This document shows positions 12,268 through 21,614 of a DNA stretch of 64,000 nt, piece by piece. Within the stretch, counting starts at the first letter, position 1, and every line of letters starts with the position of its first letter. The stretch is taken from positions 67,636-131,635 of the forward strand of contig CAWBJP010000011.1 in the NCBI GenBank assembly GCA_963789165.1, read 5' to 3'. The stretch comes from CAWBJP01 sp963789165. GTDB taxonomy: Bacteria; Actinomycetota; Acidimicrobiia; IMCC26256; BP-133. The notes under the pieces were generated by a model. It worked only from the letters and a program-made list of their open reading frames with translations. It searched no databases and had not been told where the DNA came from. The position numbers and the translations under genes are program-made.

Positions 12268-13434
12268 TCAGGGTGGTCCGCCAAAGGGAAGTGCGTGGAG
12301 AACCGTGACATACGCCAGGCCTGCGGCGAAGACTCCCACGGTCGCGAATAGAACTCTTCCGCGGGTGACCTTGCCGAGGGCGATGAACAGCGGCACGGCG
12401 GTGAGGATGTCACGGGGGCGAATGAAGTCGTTGCGTGAGAAGGCGCTCATCAGCAGGATGGCCATCGTGTAAACGGTGAGGACGCCAGGCCATCCCCGCT
12501 TGACGAGGATCCACGTGGCCACCGTGGCGAAGATAAAGGAGAGCCCGAGGACGGTCACCCCGGGGTGGATCAGGGGGGCTCGGAGGAAGTCGAGGAAAAA
12601 TTCGAAGCCCATCCCTCCGCCGGCCTGGGTCTGCCAAGCTTCCCGCTCGACCCGGAACCAGACACCCGCCTCCCCGGTCCGAAGCCATAGGAAACCGAAG
12701 AAGGCCAGGACCCCCACAGGGGCTAGTACTGGGGCAATGAGTGCTCGCCATTCCCGCCGCTCCTTGATCGCGATCCCGGCTTGCCACGCGCAGGCGACCA
12801 CCAGCACCAGGGCGTTGGGCCGAGTGGCCGTAGCCAGAGCGGCAGCTACCCCCGCCAGGAACCAGCGGTGGCGCAGGAGAGCCCACAGGCAGGCGACGGC
12901 AAGCACGATCGCCACGGCTTCCGCGTACGCCATCGACAGAACCAGCGAGCCGGGAAAGAAGCAGAAGAGGGCGGTAGCCCTGATCGCCGTTTGCTCATCA
13001 GTGAGCCAGCGGGCGAGAAGGGCGACGAGGACGACGGCGACCGCACCGAAGATGAACGTCGTGACGAGCATGGCCGCGGCGTCGGAACCGGGAAGGACCC
13101 AGGCGACAGCTCGGGCGACAAGCGGGAAAACCGGAAAGAAGACGAGGTTCACATAAGTGGCCTGGCCCCCCACCTCGGGTACGACCGACGGGTAGCCGTC
13201 GGTCATGACCGACCGGTACCACATACCGTCCCAGGTACCCAGGTAGCTGAGGACGGTCCAACGGGTGTTGAAGAGGGTGGCCGCGTACGCCGCCAGCAGA
13301 ACGAGCACCCGGGAAGCGGCGTAGAAGGCCAGCGGGCGGCCAGCGAAGCGGACGAAGGCGCCCCACCGGGAGCCGGCGTTGGGGCCAGACCGCTGCTGGG
13401 GCGCGGGCGCCGTCCGTTGTGCCTGCAGACTCAT
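12268..13434 (-). CDS. PIG-V-like GT-C mannosyltransferase, membrane
   Basis: A 388-residue polytopic membrane protein with about ten hydrophobic segments. The motif GTWDGMWYRSVMTDGYP after the first helix resembles the catalytic loop of PIG-V-type GT-C transferases, which use lipid-linked mannose. PLIHPGVTVLGLSF and FSRNDFIRPRDILTAVPLFI fall in later loops. The ATG at 13434 is chosen because upstream residues are Arg-rich and unlike the family. It is the last gene of a minus-strand glycan set. Donor and acceptor cannot be read from sequence; mannose is the family-based guess. Confidence 0.72.
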   Translation of the reverse strand: MSLQAQRTAPAPQQRSGPNAGSRWGAFVRFAGRPLAFYAASRVLVLLAAYAATLFNTRWTVLSYLGTWDGMWYRSVMTDGYPSVVPEVGGQATYVNLVFFPVFPLVARAVAWVLPGSDAAAMLVTTFIFGAVAVVLVALLARWLTDEQTAIRATALFCFFPGSLVLSMAYAEAVAIVLAVACLWALLRHRWFLAGVAAALATATRPNALVLVVACAWQAGIAIKERREWRALIAPVLAPVGVLAFFGFLWLRTGEAGVWFRVEREAWQTQAGGGMGFEFFLDFLRAPLIHPGVTVLGLSFIFATVATWILVKRGWPGVLTVYTMAILLMSAFSRNDFIRPRDILTAVPLFIALGKVTRGRVLFATVGVFAAGLAYVTVLHALPFGGPP

Positions 13435-13466
13435 GAGGTCGCCTCTAAGAGTGAGGGCGTGCCTTG

Positions 13467-14506
13467 CTAGTGGACGACGTGCCGGTTGGCGACCACGGTC
13501 TCGTCGATGATGTACATCGGTCGATCCTTGGTCTCCTCGTAGATTCTCGCCACATAGGCACCGAGGACCCCGAGCATCATGAGTTGGGCCCCGCCGACCA
13601 GCAGGATAATGGCGACGAGCGACGTCCAACCCCCGGGGAAGGCGCCAGACGTCAAGCGGGCGACCACCGCCACCGAGAGATAGAGCAAACCGCCGGCCAT
13701 GGTGAGGAAGCCGAGGTAGGAAGCCAGGCGCAGGGGCATGCTGGTGAAGGCCATGACGCCGTCGAGGGCGAGCTTGACCATCTTCCGCAGGGTGTACTTG
13801 GTTTCACCGGCGTGGCGTCCAGGGCGGTCGTACGGGACGCCCACCTGACGGAAGCCTGCCCAGCTGCGCAGGCCGCGAAGGAAGCGGTTCTTCTCCGGGA
13901 GCTGGCGGAGAACGTCCGCCACCTTCCGGTCAATCAAACAGAAGTCCCCGGCGTCGACGGGAATGTCCACGTTGGAGACGGCACGGAGGAGCCGGTAGAA
14001 GACCCTGGCGGTGCCCCGCTTGAAGAGGCCCTCGTCGCGCTTCTGCCCGGACGGCGTAGACGACCTGATACCCCGCTTCCCACTGCTTGACAAGCTCGGT
14101 CAGGAGTTCAGGGGGATCCTGGAGATCAGCGTCCATGACGACCACCGCGTCACCGCGCGCCTGGTCGATTCCGGCCGAGAGGGCTGCCTGGTGGCCAAAG
14201 TTCCGGGAGAAGCGGATGAGCTTCACCTGCGGGTCGCGGGCCTGCAGCTCAAGAATCTTGAGGACCGACAAGTCCCGACTTCCGTCGTCGACGAAGAGGA
14301 TCTCGCAGCGACCGACCCGTTCGAGGACTGGTGCGAGACGCTCGTGGAGCGCGGAGAGGTTCTCCTGCTCGTCGTAGACCGGGATGACGACCGAGAGCCT
14401 CGGTGCTGGTTCGCGCGCCGGAGCCGCCGCTCACCTGGTCGGCGGTCCCGCCATCGGCGTCCAAGTCGACTTCGCCAACCAAGTCAATGAAGGCGGAGTC
14501 CGACAT
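13467..14506 (-). CDS. polyprenol-phosphate glycosyltransferase, GT2 with two TM helices (two frame changes)
   Basis: The assembled product reads LSVVIPVYDEQENLSALHE, LFVDDGSRDLSVLK, RFSRNFGHQAALSAG and VVMDADLQDPPELL, all hallmarks of DPM1/GtrB-type GT2 enzymes. The C-terminal part has LYLSVAVVARL and LVAIILLVGGAQLMMLGVLG as two membrane helices. These enzymes move a sugar from a nucleotide donor to a polyprenyl phosphate. Three open segments in different frames overlap at about 14405 and 14045, so two indels are inferred. The ATG at 14506 (MSDSAFIDLVGEV) is a tentative start with no clear ribosome site. It probably supplies lipid-linked sugar to the adjacent GT-C transferase. Confidence 0.8.
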
Positions 14507-14741
14507 GCCGGCCAGTCGGCTTGCGTCAGCCAGCGCCAGGCTGCCACTGAGGAATTCCCGCAACGCCAAGCGGGCTCGGACCGAGGTAGCGGGTGAGGGG
14601 CATTGCGAAGGCGACGGTCGGCTCCTGTCCTGTTCGGCTCTCCATGGCCGGGTTATCGGCCCAAACGGGACGAGACTGAAGCCCGATCTGAGCTTCCTCC
14701 CGGGTCAACTCCAGCGCCTGGTCATTCTCCCGCCATCGCAG

Positions 14742-16676
14742 CTACGCGGCTTTTTGGCAGGTGCCGTTCTGTAGGAACTCGAAAACATGGGCCGTGCCCC
14801 GATGGAAGGGCTCGCAGATACTCGGGTTCGATCGGAGAGCGGCGAGGTCCAGCTCCCGAGGCGGCCAGCCGTCCCCGATCCACTGTCGCTCATTGAAGTA
14901 CACGTAACGTACGTTGTACTTCCTCAGCAACTCCTGCACACGCGGATCGCGACCAAAGTCACCGACGTGTTCTAACAACCATTTCCTTTCCTTCCAATGC
15001 TGATCCTGCACCTTCGGTTCGAAATCAAAGACAAGCTCCACGCCTTCATAGGTATAGGCCCACAGAGCACCATCGTTATTTCTATCATTGAGGACCCGGT
15101 CACCAGAAGCAGTGTTCCGTCGCAAGAATTCGAATGCTCTTTCCGCGGATGGCTCAATGAGGACGTACTCTTGGACGGCTAGCTTCCCGATCCGTCCGTT
15201 GCTGAGCGGCCACGTCAGAGCGACACCGGCGACGACGGCCCAAGCAACGGGAACTGCGATCCTTTGGACGGCGGTGTTGTTTCTCAAGAGTTGCTTGAGG
15301 AGCGGCATCACTCCGAGGACGGCGAAGGCTCCGAAGAAAGGCAGGATAAGCACAAAGTTGAGGGCGAGGCGGTCGGGTTGGTGATACCAGGGCATGGTGA
15401 AGTTCCGGAGCGGTCCCGCCGTTGTCGAGGCGAAAAGGAAAAGCAGGAGGTTCGCCAAGGCGACGAGCGCGAGACTGAGGAGGCTTCTCCGGTAGAGGCA
15501 CACGGCCAGTCCAGCGACGGCCAACCAGAAGACGACGTCGAGTCCATGCGGAAAAGAGAGGAACGAGATCAATCGGACGAATGCCGAAGGTACCGCACGC
15601 AGATTGACATGATCGACCGTTGCTTTTTGGCCTGCGTCGCTGAGGAACTGCGGGATGCTGGGCAGCACGAGCAGGAGGAATGCAGCGCAAACCAAGGTCG
15701 CTCGCCCGACATAGAGTTTGAGGTTGTGGACGCTCCGTTGGTCCACGACGGTTTCGAGAACGATGCTCGCCACGAGCATCGCCGTCAGGGCCAACTCACT
15801 CGTATGTGTGCCGAACACAGCAACTGACGCCATGGCGGCGATCGCTAGGCTCATCCATCTCGTTTTGCCGTCGATGTACTTAAGAATGGAGAGCGCGACG
15901 GCTGGAGTGATGCATGTGCCCACGATGAGGGCGAGGCCGCCCCAGGTCCAAGGGATGAAGGGGAAGAATCCGATACCGGCGAGGAGAAACGCAGCTATCC
16001 CCGCAAACAATGGCTGGGCTGGGAGCAATTTACGCGCTAATCCGAAAATCCCCAGCGGTAGCACGACAACGAGAAACAGAACGGTTCCGGCGACCAAGCC
16101 GTCGGCGATCGGGACTCCCGCCACACGGTTCGCGAGAGCAACCTCGCCATGGAACGCCATCGGGTAGAAGTCGGCGGGACGACCACCCCCAGGTGTCTGG
16201 TAGGCGAGGACCCGTGCGGGGTCCATGGTCTCGAAGCGTGCGATACGGGCGGCGATGACGCCATGGTTGGCTGAGTCGCGTTTCGGCGGGGTCCTGGCGG
16301 AGCCGTCGCCAATGGCATGAGCCCAGGTCACGCTGCACAGGAGGATGGCGGCGGCCAGCAAGACGTGTGCTCGGCGGAGCTGGGGTGACGCCTCGCCGGG
16401 TGCGGGCATCTCGGATGCGTGAGGGGTCTGACGTCGACCATGGTAGGCGAGCACACCCAACCCGGCGAGAGTGGCTAGGAATGCCACCGGCCCGAAGGGA
16501 ACGCCCGCCAGCTGGGTTGCTTCCCCGAGGATGAAGACGACAGCCAACGACAGCGCAGGCGCGAGCGTCAGCCGCTTCAGAAGGCCCAATTCCGAGCGGA
16601 ATGCGCTCAAGACCAGCATTCCCGGGACGAACACGAGAACGGCCATGGCGAGGAATGCGCTCGGGGTCGGGTGCAT
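14742..16676 (-). CDS. large polytopic membrane protein, DUF6541-like, glycan region
   Basis: A 644-residue protein with roughly 13 hydrophobic segments and a soluble C-terminal domain from about residue 520. The loop after the third helix contains KRDSANHGVIAARIAR, resembling the acidic/His loop of GT-C enzymes, and the C-terminal part reads YNVRYVYFNERQW. The overall pattern matches actinobacterial DUF6541-type membrane proteins found beside glycosyltransferases. The exact activity is unknown. The region 14507–14741 downstream, before the GT2 gene, shows no gene. GC is lower here than in the repair genes, which is consistent with an accessory glycan locus. Confidence 0.68.
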   Translation of the reverse strand: MHPTPSAFLAMAVLVFVPGMLVLSAFRSELGLLKRLTLAPALSLAVVFILGEATQLAGVPFGPVAFLATLAGLGVLAYHGRRQTPHASEMPAPGEASPQLRRAHVLLAAAILLCSVTWAHAIGDGSARTPPKRDSANHGVIAARIARFETMDPARVLAYQTPGGGRPADFYPMAFHGEVALANRVAGVPIADGLVAGTVLFLVVVLPLGIFGLARKLLPAQPLFAGIAAFLLAGIGFFPFIPWTWGGLALIVGTCITPAVALSILKYIDGKTRWMSLAIAAMASVAVFGTHTSELALTAMLVASIVLETVVDQRSVHNLKLYVGRATLVCAAFLLLVLPSIPQFLSDAGQKATVDHVNLRAVPSAFVRLISFLSFPHGLDVVFWLAVAGLAVCLYRRSLLSLALVALANLLLFLFASTTAGPLRNFTMPWYHQPDRLALNFVLILPFFGAFAVLGVMPLLKQLLRNNTAVQRIAVPVAWAVVAGVALTWPLSNGRIGKLAVQEYVLIEPSAERAFEFLRRNTASGDRVLNDRNNDGALWAYTYEGVELVFDFEPKVQDQHWKERKWLLEHVGDFGRDPRVQELLRKYNVRYVYFNERQWIGDGWPPRELDLAALRSNPSICEPFHRGTAHVFEFLQNGTCQKAA

Positions 16677-16745
16677 AGTTATGAGATCGACCTAAATGCC
16701 GCAGACCTTGATGTTCGTGCAGGCTACAGGCTGGCGTCTTGCCGG

Positions 16746-17153
16746 TTAGGCCTGTCGAGAGAGTTGAGCAGTTGGCATGGCCCGGGGCAGAGGGGCCCCA
16801 TCGGTCAGGTCGGCCTGCGGCTCGGCGCGCTCGGGGCGCATGAGGGCAATCTCTTCAGCGAGCCGGCGGGTTCGCTCCTCGAGACGGGAGATCTCCCAGG
16901 AGAGGTGCGTGACAACAGCCAAAAGGAAGACGATTGCCACGACGAAGAGGATGGATGGGCTGTAGGCGATCCCGATGGCACCTGCCAAGTCATCGGTCAC
17001 CCTCCGCGTCACGCTCAGCACCACCACGGCAATGCCGACGCCGACCCAGAGCAAGATGTACTTCTCCCGGAGCTGGCCCCGGCGGACCAAGCGGGCAAGA
17101 AACACTACGTAGGTGAGCGCTATCAACATGGCGGCGATCTCGAGTCGATACAT
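16746..17153 (-). CDS. DUF2304 family membrane protein
   Basis: A 135-residue protein with three hydrophobic helices (AAMLIALTYVVFLARLV, ILLWVGVGIAVVVLSV, ILFVVAIVFLLAVVTHL) and a C-terminal charged coiled segment (SRLEERTRRLAEEIA). The order and the KYILLWVGVG stretch match DUF2304 proteins, which are commonly encoded next to a GT2 enzyme and may help present it at the membrane. Its ATG overlaps the stop of the upstream GT2 by one base (TGATG), so the two are almost certainly co-translated. Confidence 0.82.
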   Translation of the reverse strand: MYRLEIAAMLIALTYVVFLARLVRRGQLREKYILLWVGVGIAVVVLSVTRRVTDDLAGAIGIAYSPSILFVVAIVFLLAVVTHLSWEISRLEERTRRLAEEIALMRPERAEPQADLTDGAPLPRAMPTAQLSRQA

Positions 17154-17977
17154 CAGGCGTTCCCAACGGCTTTCGGGATCGGGCCACGGCCACGCAGGGC
17201 GATGGCGAACAGGAGGCGCCCGAGGTGGTAGAAGCTTCGGGCGGAGGTGGCGGACGGCGCTCCGCCTTGCCGGGCGTACATCAAGACGTCGATCTCGTCG
17301 ATCGCGAGGCCGGCTCGGCCTCCGATCAGGAGGGCTTCAACGGTGTCGCTGAGGTAGTCAACGGGGTACTGCTGGCTGAACAAGGCAATGGCTCGGGGGC
17401 CCATCGCGCGATGTCCACTTGTGGTGTCGCTGACCAACGCACCGACGCGTCGTGACACGACGCGTGACAAGAGCTTCATTGCTGCACGCCGGCCCGGCGC
17501 CACGCGGTATCCCATGGCGAAGCGGCTCCCGACCACGAGGTCGAGATTGCAGCGGTCGAGTTCATCAAGGAGTCGCTGAGCCTCACGAGGGTCGTGTTGG
17601 CCGTCGCCGTCCAGTTGGACAACCCGTTCGTAGCCCTGCGCCGCCGCATAGCGGAGCGCAGTACGAATGGCTCCCCCAACACCGAGGTTGTATGGCAGCC
17701 TGACCACCGTCGCCCCAGCTGCTTTGGCCACCCCAGCCGTGTTGTCTGAGGAGCCGTCGTCTACGACCAGCACGTCCGCCTCGAGGGCGGATCGGGCTCC
17801 CGTTACGACGGCGCCGATGGACTCCGCCTCATTCAGCGCAGGGATGATGACGAGGACCCGTGGTGTCGGAAGCAGAGGATCCGCGCAGCGCGGAGCCGTC
17901 AGGGGCGCTCCGACCATTGTAGAGGCGGACACTGACCGCACCCCACCGTCCTTCGCCTCCATCGTGTTCCGCTGCAA
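17153..17977 (-). CDS. GT2 glycosyltransferase (dolichol-phosphate-mannose synthase type)
   Basis: A 274-residue soluble GT2 enzyme. VLVIIPALNEAESIGAVV, VLVVDDGSSDNT, LPYNLGVGGAIRTAL and VQLDGDGQHDP are the nucleotide-sugar and metal-binding motifs; SDTTSGHRAM is the conserved acceptor-side segment. The enzyme probably transfers a sugar to a polyprenyl phosphate or a growing surface glycan at the inner leaflet. It starts the minus-strand arm of the glycan region and is coupled to the DUF2304 gene. The first 35 residues are unlike the family, so the true start may be nearer LPTPRVLVII. Confidence 0.88.
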   Translation of the reverse strand: MQRNTMEAKDGGVRSVSASTMVGAPLTAPRCADPLLPTPRVLVIIPALNEAESIGAVVTGARSALEADVLVVDDGSSDNTAGVAKAAGATVVRLPYNLGVGGAIRTALRYAAAQGYERVVQLDGDGQHDPREAQRLLDELDRCNLDLVVGSRFAMGYRVAPGRRAAMKLLSRVVSRRVGALVSDTTSGHRAMGPRAIALFSQQYPVDYLSDTVEALLIGGRAGLAIDEIDVLMYARQGGAPSATSARSFYHLGRLLFAIALRGRGPIPKAVGNA

Positions 17978-18281
17978 GATGCGCTCCTCTAGGCCCTCGC
18001 GATGTATTCGTCATGCTTGTCGGCGGGACTGGGGCAAAACTTAAGGGCGCGCAGCCCGCAGGGGGTCGGCTCCTCCGAAGGAGGAGGACCTCCGAGAGTT
18101 CATGAGTGCGGCCCGTGCGACGGGGCGGGTGCAATCTCGGCGCTTCTGTCGCCCATGGGGACGTCCTCGCGTTTTAGAACCCAGACGCGGCGAACCGTTA
18201 GTGGATGCATGGCCGGGGGATGCGCCGTAGTCTGAGGCCGGTTTGATCCGCTCGTGGCGACCCGGACCCCGAAGGGAGGCC
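17978..18281. other. divergent intergenic region of the glycan locus
   Basis: About 300 b between the two divergent arms. It should hold promoters for both arms, but I cannot pick convincing -10/-35 pairs. A perfect inverted repeat CTCCTCC-GAA-GGAGGAG lies at 18070–18086 and could be an operator or a weak hairpin. No gene is supported. Confidence 0.4.
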
Positions 18282-18656
18282 ATGCCTCGCAGCCTCGTTT
18301 GGTTCGCGGCTGCCGGCGTTTTCGTGGTCGGCTTCTGGACGGCGGCCCGCACTGCGGACGACGCATTGGACACCGCCCGCGAGGTGACGAGCGCCCAGTC
18401 TCTTGCCGACGCGCGTGCCGTGTACAGGGAATTCGAATGCATGGAATCCGAGCTTCGCCGGCGACTACCACCGGGCGCGCGGATCCGGGTCTCCGTCCCG
18501 GGTAATCAGCTCTGGCGCCAGCGACTCATCGAGGTCGCCTCGCCCTGGTTCGTCGTTGTCGCCCCGCCAGAAACTGCCGCTTATGTCGTCGGCCTGAGTG
18601 ACCCGGCGCTGCCGAAGGATTGCGGCACCGTCGGGCTTGGCGTCCGTAGGTCGTGA
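18282..18656 (+). CDS. small membrane-anchored protein of unknown function
   Basis: A 124-residue protein with one N-terminal helix (LVWFAAAGVFVVGFWTAA) and a small outside domain (ELRRRLPPGARIRVSVPG, SPWFVVVAPPETAAYVVG). The ATG at 18282 follows GAAGGGAGGCC. Its TGA overlaps the next start (GTGA), so it is coupled to the polytopic protein that follows. It may be an accessory subunit of that protein. I do not recognise a family. Confidence 0.65.
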   Translation: MPRSLVWFAAAGVFVVGFWTAARTADDALDTAREVTSAQSLADARAVYREFECMESELRRRLPPGARIRVSVPGNQLWRQRLIEVASPWFVVVAPPETAAYVVGLSDPALPKDCGTVGLGVRRS

Positions 18657-20017
18657 TGCGAGCTCTCGGGGTGACGGCCTGGCTCTTCCTTCCAGGCGCG
18701 CTCCCGGCCGTCTCGCTGGTCGGCCGTACGGTGCTGTCGATCCCGTTCGCGGCCCTGCTCACCGCCCTCGGATTGTCTGTTGCCAGCATGCTGGCCATCT
18801 GGGCCGGAACCTCGGTGCTTCCGTGGTACTTCGCCGTCGTGGTTGCGGGCCAGGCGGAGGCGATACGGCGCCTCCGCCGTCGCCCACCCGTGACGAGGCC
18901 GCCCATCAGAGATATCGCCGTCGACGCAGTCCTCCTGCTCGTCGTGGCGTTCCCCCTCGTGGGTCTGCGCCGGGCGGCGATCGACTGGGACGCCCGGTCG
19001 ATCTGGTTGTTTCACTCCCGATGGTTCTATGCCGGCGGTGACTTCATCCGGGATGCCCTCGTGAATCCCGCCTTTTCCTACTCCCATCCGGACTATCCGC
19101 CACTGGCTCCGGCTGCCGCGGGAGGACTGTGGCGACTCACAGCCAACGTCGATGTCGACCTCGGACGCGACGTCATCGCCCTCCTGACTTTCAATGCGGT
19201 GGCCGTAATGGCCCTGGCCGTTCGACGCCTTGCCTCAGAGCGGTCTGCGGTTCCTGCGGCCGCGATGGCGGCGCTCGTCGGGCTGGGCGCTTACGGTCTC
19301 GCCGGCCCATACGGGACGAACGGCTACGTCGACCTCCTGTGGGCCGCGTCCGCTACCGCAGGAGTCCTGTACCTTCTGGCGGCGCCCATGACTCCTGAGC
19401 ACATGGCCCTGGGCGCCGCCTGCCTCGCCGTCGCGGGGGTGACGAAGAACGAAGGTTTGGCCGCTGCGGTCCTTGTCCTCGGCCTCTCATTGGCGCGTCA
19501 CCGGCAGAGTCTGAGAACGGTGGCGGTCCTGGGCACGACCGCCCTCTTTATCCTCGCCTGGCCCGTTCTGATGCGTACGCTCGGAGTCCATTCGGACATC
19601 GCCGCAGGCGGACGGGCGTCAGCGCTACTGCACGGAGATCCCGAAGCTACGAGCCGTGTCGGCCCGACCATCGCGGCGATCACGGGCATGGCCCGACCAA
19701 TCGGTTTCGTCGCCATTGGGTGTGCCGCTTTCGGAGCGCTCATGCTGCGCACGGCGCGCCGACGCTTGGGGCTGGGTTCGGCGGGCTGGACGTGGCTCGC
19801 CATCCTGCTCATCACGGCGTCACTCGTCGCCGCCTACGTCCTCAGTCCGTACGACCTGGATTACCATCTGGCCAGCTCTGCGGACCGAACGACGATCGCG
19901 CTGCGCTTACTCCTCCTCTCCGAGGTGGCGTGCTGGACTCTGTGTGCGACGGAGGCGCTGCAACGAGGAGATTCGCCGAGCAGGGCGCCGGTGGCGGTCA
20001 CGGAGTTGCGCCGGTGA
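18653..20017 (+). CDS. polytopic membrane protein, probable GT-C glycosyltransferase
   Basis: A 454-residue protein with about 11 hydrophobic segments. The first large outside loop carries AIDWDARSIWLFHSRWFYAGG with the acidic pair typical of GT-C transferase active sites, followed by SHPDYPPLAPAAAG. The late loop YVLSPYDLDYHLASSADR resembles the substrate-side loop of bacterial ArnT/PMT-type enzymes. GTG at 18653. It is flanked by coupled genes on both sides in the plus arm. Sugar specificity is unknown. Confidence 0.7.
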   Translation: MMRALGVTAWLFLPGALPAVSLVGRTVLSIPFAALLTALGLSVASMLAIWAGTSVLPWYFAVVVAGQAEAIRRLRRRPPVTRPPIRDIAVDAVLLLVVAFPLVGLRRAAIDWDARSIWLFHSRWFYAGGDFIRDALVNPAFSYSHPDYPPLAPAAAGGLWRLTANVDVDLGRDVIALLTFNAVAVMALAVRRLASERSAVPAAAMAALVGLGAYGLAGPYGTNGYVDLLWAASATAGVLYLLAAPMTPEHMALGAACLAVAGVTKNEGLAAAVLVLGLSLARHRQSLRTVAVLGTTALFILAWPVLMRTLGVHSDIAAGGRASALLHGDPEATSRVGPTIAAITGMARPIGFVAIGCAAFGALMLRTARRRLGLGSAGWTWLAILLITASLVAAYVLSPYDLDYHLASSADRTTIALRLLLLSEVACWTLCATEALQRGDSPSRAPVAVTELRR

Positions 20018-20778
20018 GCCCGACCAACATGGCTGACCACTCTTGGGAGCGCCATGCTGGCTGGTGGCAGAAGGAGTTCACCGCCGGCGCTGATCCCGAA
20101 TACGAAGAGCAGATCCTGCCGATGGCTGATGAGCACCTCGCCGGAGCAGCGCGGGTGCTGGACGTCGGAACCGGGGAAGGGCAGCTTGCCCGCCGGGCGA
20201 TCAGGGCCGGGTCCCGTTTCGCCGTGGGAATCGACCCGACGCGGAAGCAGTTGGCAACGGCGGTGGAGCGAGCCGGTGGGCCTCGATATCCGCGAGCGGT
20301 GGCGGCCGCTCTGCCGTTTCCGGACGCCGTCTTCGACGCCGTGGTTGCCTGCCTGGTCTTCGAGCACATCGAGGATTTCGAGAGGGCCATCGAGGAGGTT
20401 GGGCGCGTTCTCCGACCCGGCGGTCGATTCCTGTTCTTCCTCAACCATCCGCTCCTCCAAACGCCCGGCAGCGGATGGATCGATGACCACATCCTGGACG
20501 AGCAGTACTGGCGGATCGGGCGATACCTGGTCGAAGACGTCTCGATCGAGGAGGTGGCCTCAGGAGTCGAGCTTCCATTCGTGCACCGCCCCCTGAGTCG
20601 ATACGTCAACGCCATGGCTGGTGGCGGCTTGTTCATCGAACGCATGGAGGAACCAGCTCCCCCTGAGGGCTTTCTCAGACGAGCTGAGGAGTATCGGGAG
20701 GCGGTCACCATCCCCCGGCTGCTGTTCCTGCTCGCCCGCCGAGCTGGTGGTGGTGTGGCGGCGGGAGGCCTTTGTTGA
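20014..20778 (+). CDS. class I SAM-dependent methyltransferase
   Basis: A 254-residue methyltransferase. VLDVGTGEGQLARRAI is motif I for S-adenosylmethionine, GIDPTRKQ motif II, AALPFPDAVFDAVVACLVFEH motif IV and LRPGGRFLFFLNHP motif V. The GTG at 20014 overlaps the previous stop (GTGA). Its last bases overlap the next glycosyltransferase start. The context suggests methylation of a sugar or lipid intermediate of the surface glycan, but the substrate cannot be told from the sequence. Confidence 0.88.
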   Translation: MSPTNMADHSWERHAGWWQKEFTAGADPEYEEQILPMADEHLAGAARVLDVGTGEGQLARRAIRAGSRFAVGIDPTRKQLATAVERAGGPRYPRAVAAALPFPDAVFDAVVACLVFEHIEDFERAIEEVGRVLRPGGRFLFFLNHPLLQTPGSGWIDDHILDEQYWRIGRYLVEDVSIEEVASGVELPFVHRPLSRYVNAMAGGGLFIERMEEPAPPEGFLRRAEEYREAVTIPRLLFLLARRAGGGVAAGGLC

Positions 20779-21614
20779 AACCGACCGTTTCCGTCTGCAT
20801 CCCCGCCTACAACGCGGCCCGATTCGTTGGGGAGACGATTAGCTCTGTACTGGCCCAGACCTTCGATGACTTCGAACTGGTAGTCGTCGATGACGCCAGC
20901 CGCGACAGGACGGCCGAGGTGGTGGCGAGCTTCGATGATCCGCGGGTGCGTCTCGAACGCAATGAGGCCGGTCTTGGAGTGGAGGGGAACTGGAACCGAT
21001 CGGTGAGCCTCGCAAGTGGACGGTACGTGAAGCTGCTCTGCCACGACGACACGTTGCGACCGGACTGTCTGGCTACCCAAGTCGCCTTGCTGGAGGCCCA
21101 CCCGGATGTCGTTATGGTGGCGGGACGTCGCGACGTCGTCGATGAAGACGGGAGGGTGCTGATTTCCGACCGGGGCCTGGGGCGTCTGGCGGGGGTCGTA
21201 GCCGGTCGCGAGGCAGTGCGGGCGACCGTGCGATCGGGCACGAACCTCTTCGGTGAACCGGTTTGCGTGCTTATGAGGGGCGAGCGGCTCCGAGACTGCG
21301 GGCCGTTTTCGGGTATTCGCCCTTACATGATCGATCTCGAGTACTGGTGCCGGATGTTGGAGCTCGGCCCTCTCTATGCCCAGCCCGCGACGGTTGGGGC
21401 TTTCCGCGTGGCGCTCACATCCCTCAGCTTCCAACTCGTCAGGCGTCAGAATCGCGAGGCTCTCGGACTGTTTCGGAATCTCCGCCAACGTCGCCCCGAG
21501 TGGGTGGGCCGGCAGGACCTCGTGCAAGCCGCGGTCCGGTCCGCGGCGTTGGCCATGGGCCGTGCCGTCGCCTACCGGGTGGTGGCGCGACGTGGCGCGT
21601 CGAGGAGCGAATGA
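20775..21614 (+). CDS. GT2 family glycosyltransferase
   Basis: A 279-residue GT-A fold enzyme: VSVCIPAYNAARFVGETI, LVVVDDASRDRT, NEAGLGVEGNWNRSV and LLCHDDTLRPDCL carry the donor and metal-binding positions (DXD-like HDD). There are no membrane helices, so it acts in the cytosol on a lipid-linked glycan. The TTG at 20775 overlaps the previous stop (TTGA); another TTG three bases upstream is possible. It is part of a chain of 4-nt-coupled genes in the plus arm. Confidence 0.88.
   Translation: MKPTVSVCIPAYNAARFVGETISSVLAQTFDDFELVVVDDASRDRTAEVVASFDDPRVRLERNEAGLGVEGNWNRSVSLASGRYVKLLCHDDTLRPDCLATQVALLEAHPDVVMVAGRRDVVDEDGRVLISDRGLGRLAGVVAGREAVRATVRSGTNLFGEPVCVLMRGERLRDCGPFSGIRPYMIDLEYWCRMLELGPLYAQPATVGAFRVALTSLSFQLVRRQNREALGLFRNLRQRRPEWVGRQDLVQAAVRSAALAMGRAVAYRVVARRGASRSE

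Noticed and set aside
18070..18086. Inverted repeat as an intrinsic terminator
   Set aside because: It lies between divergent starts, has a 7-bp stem with a 3-nt loop and no T-run, so a terminator is not expected there.
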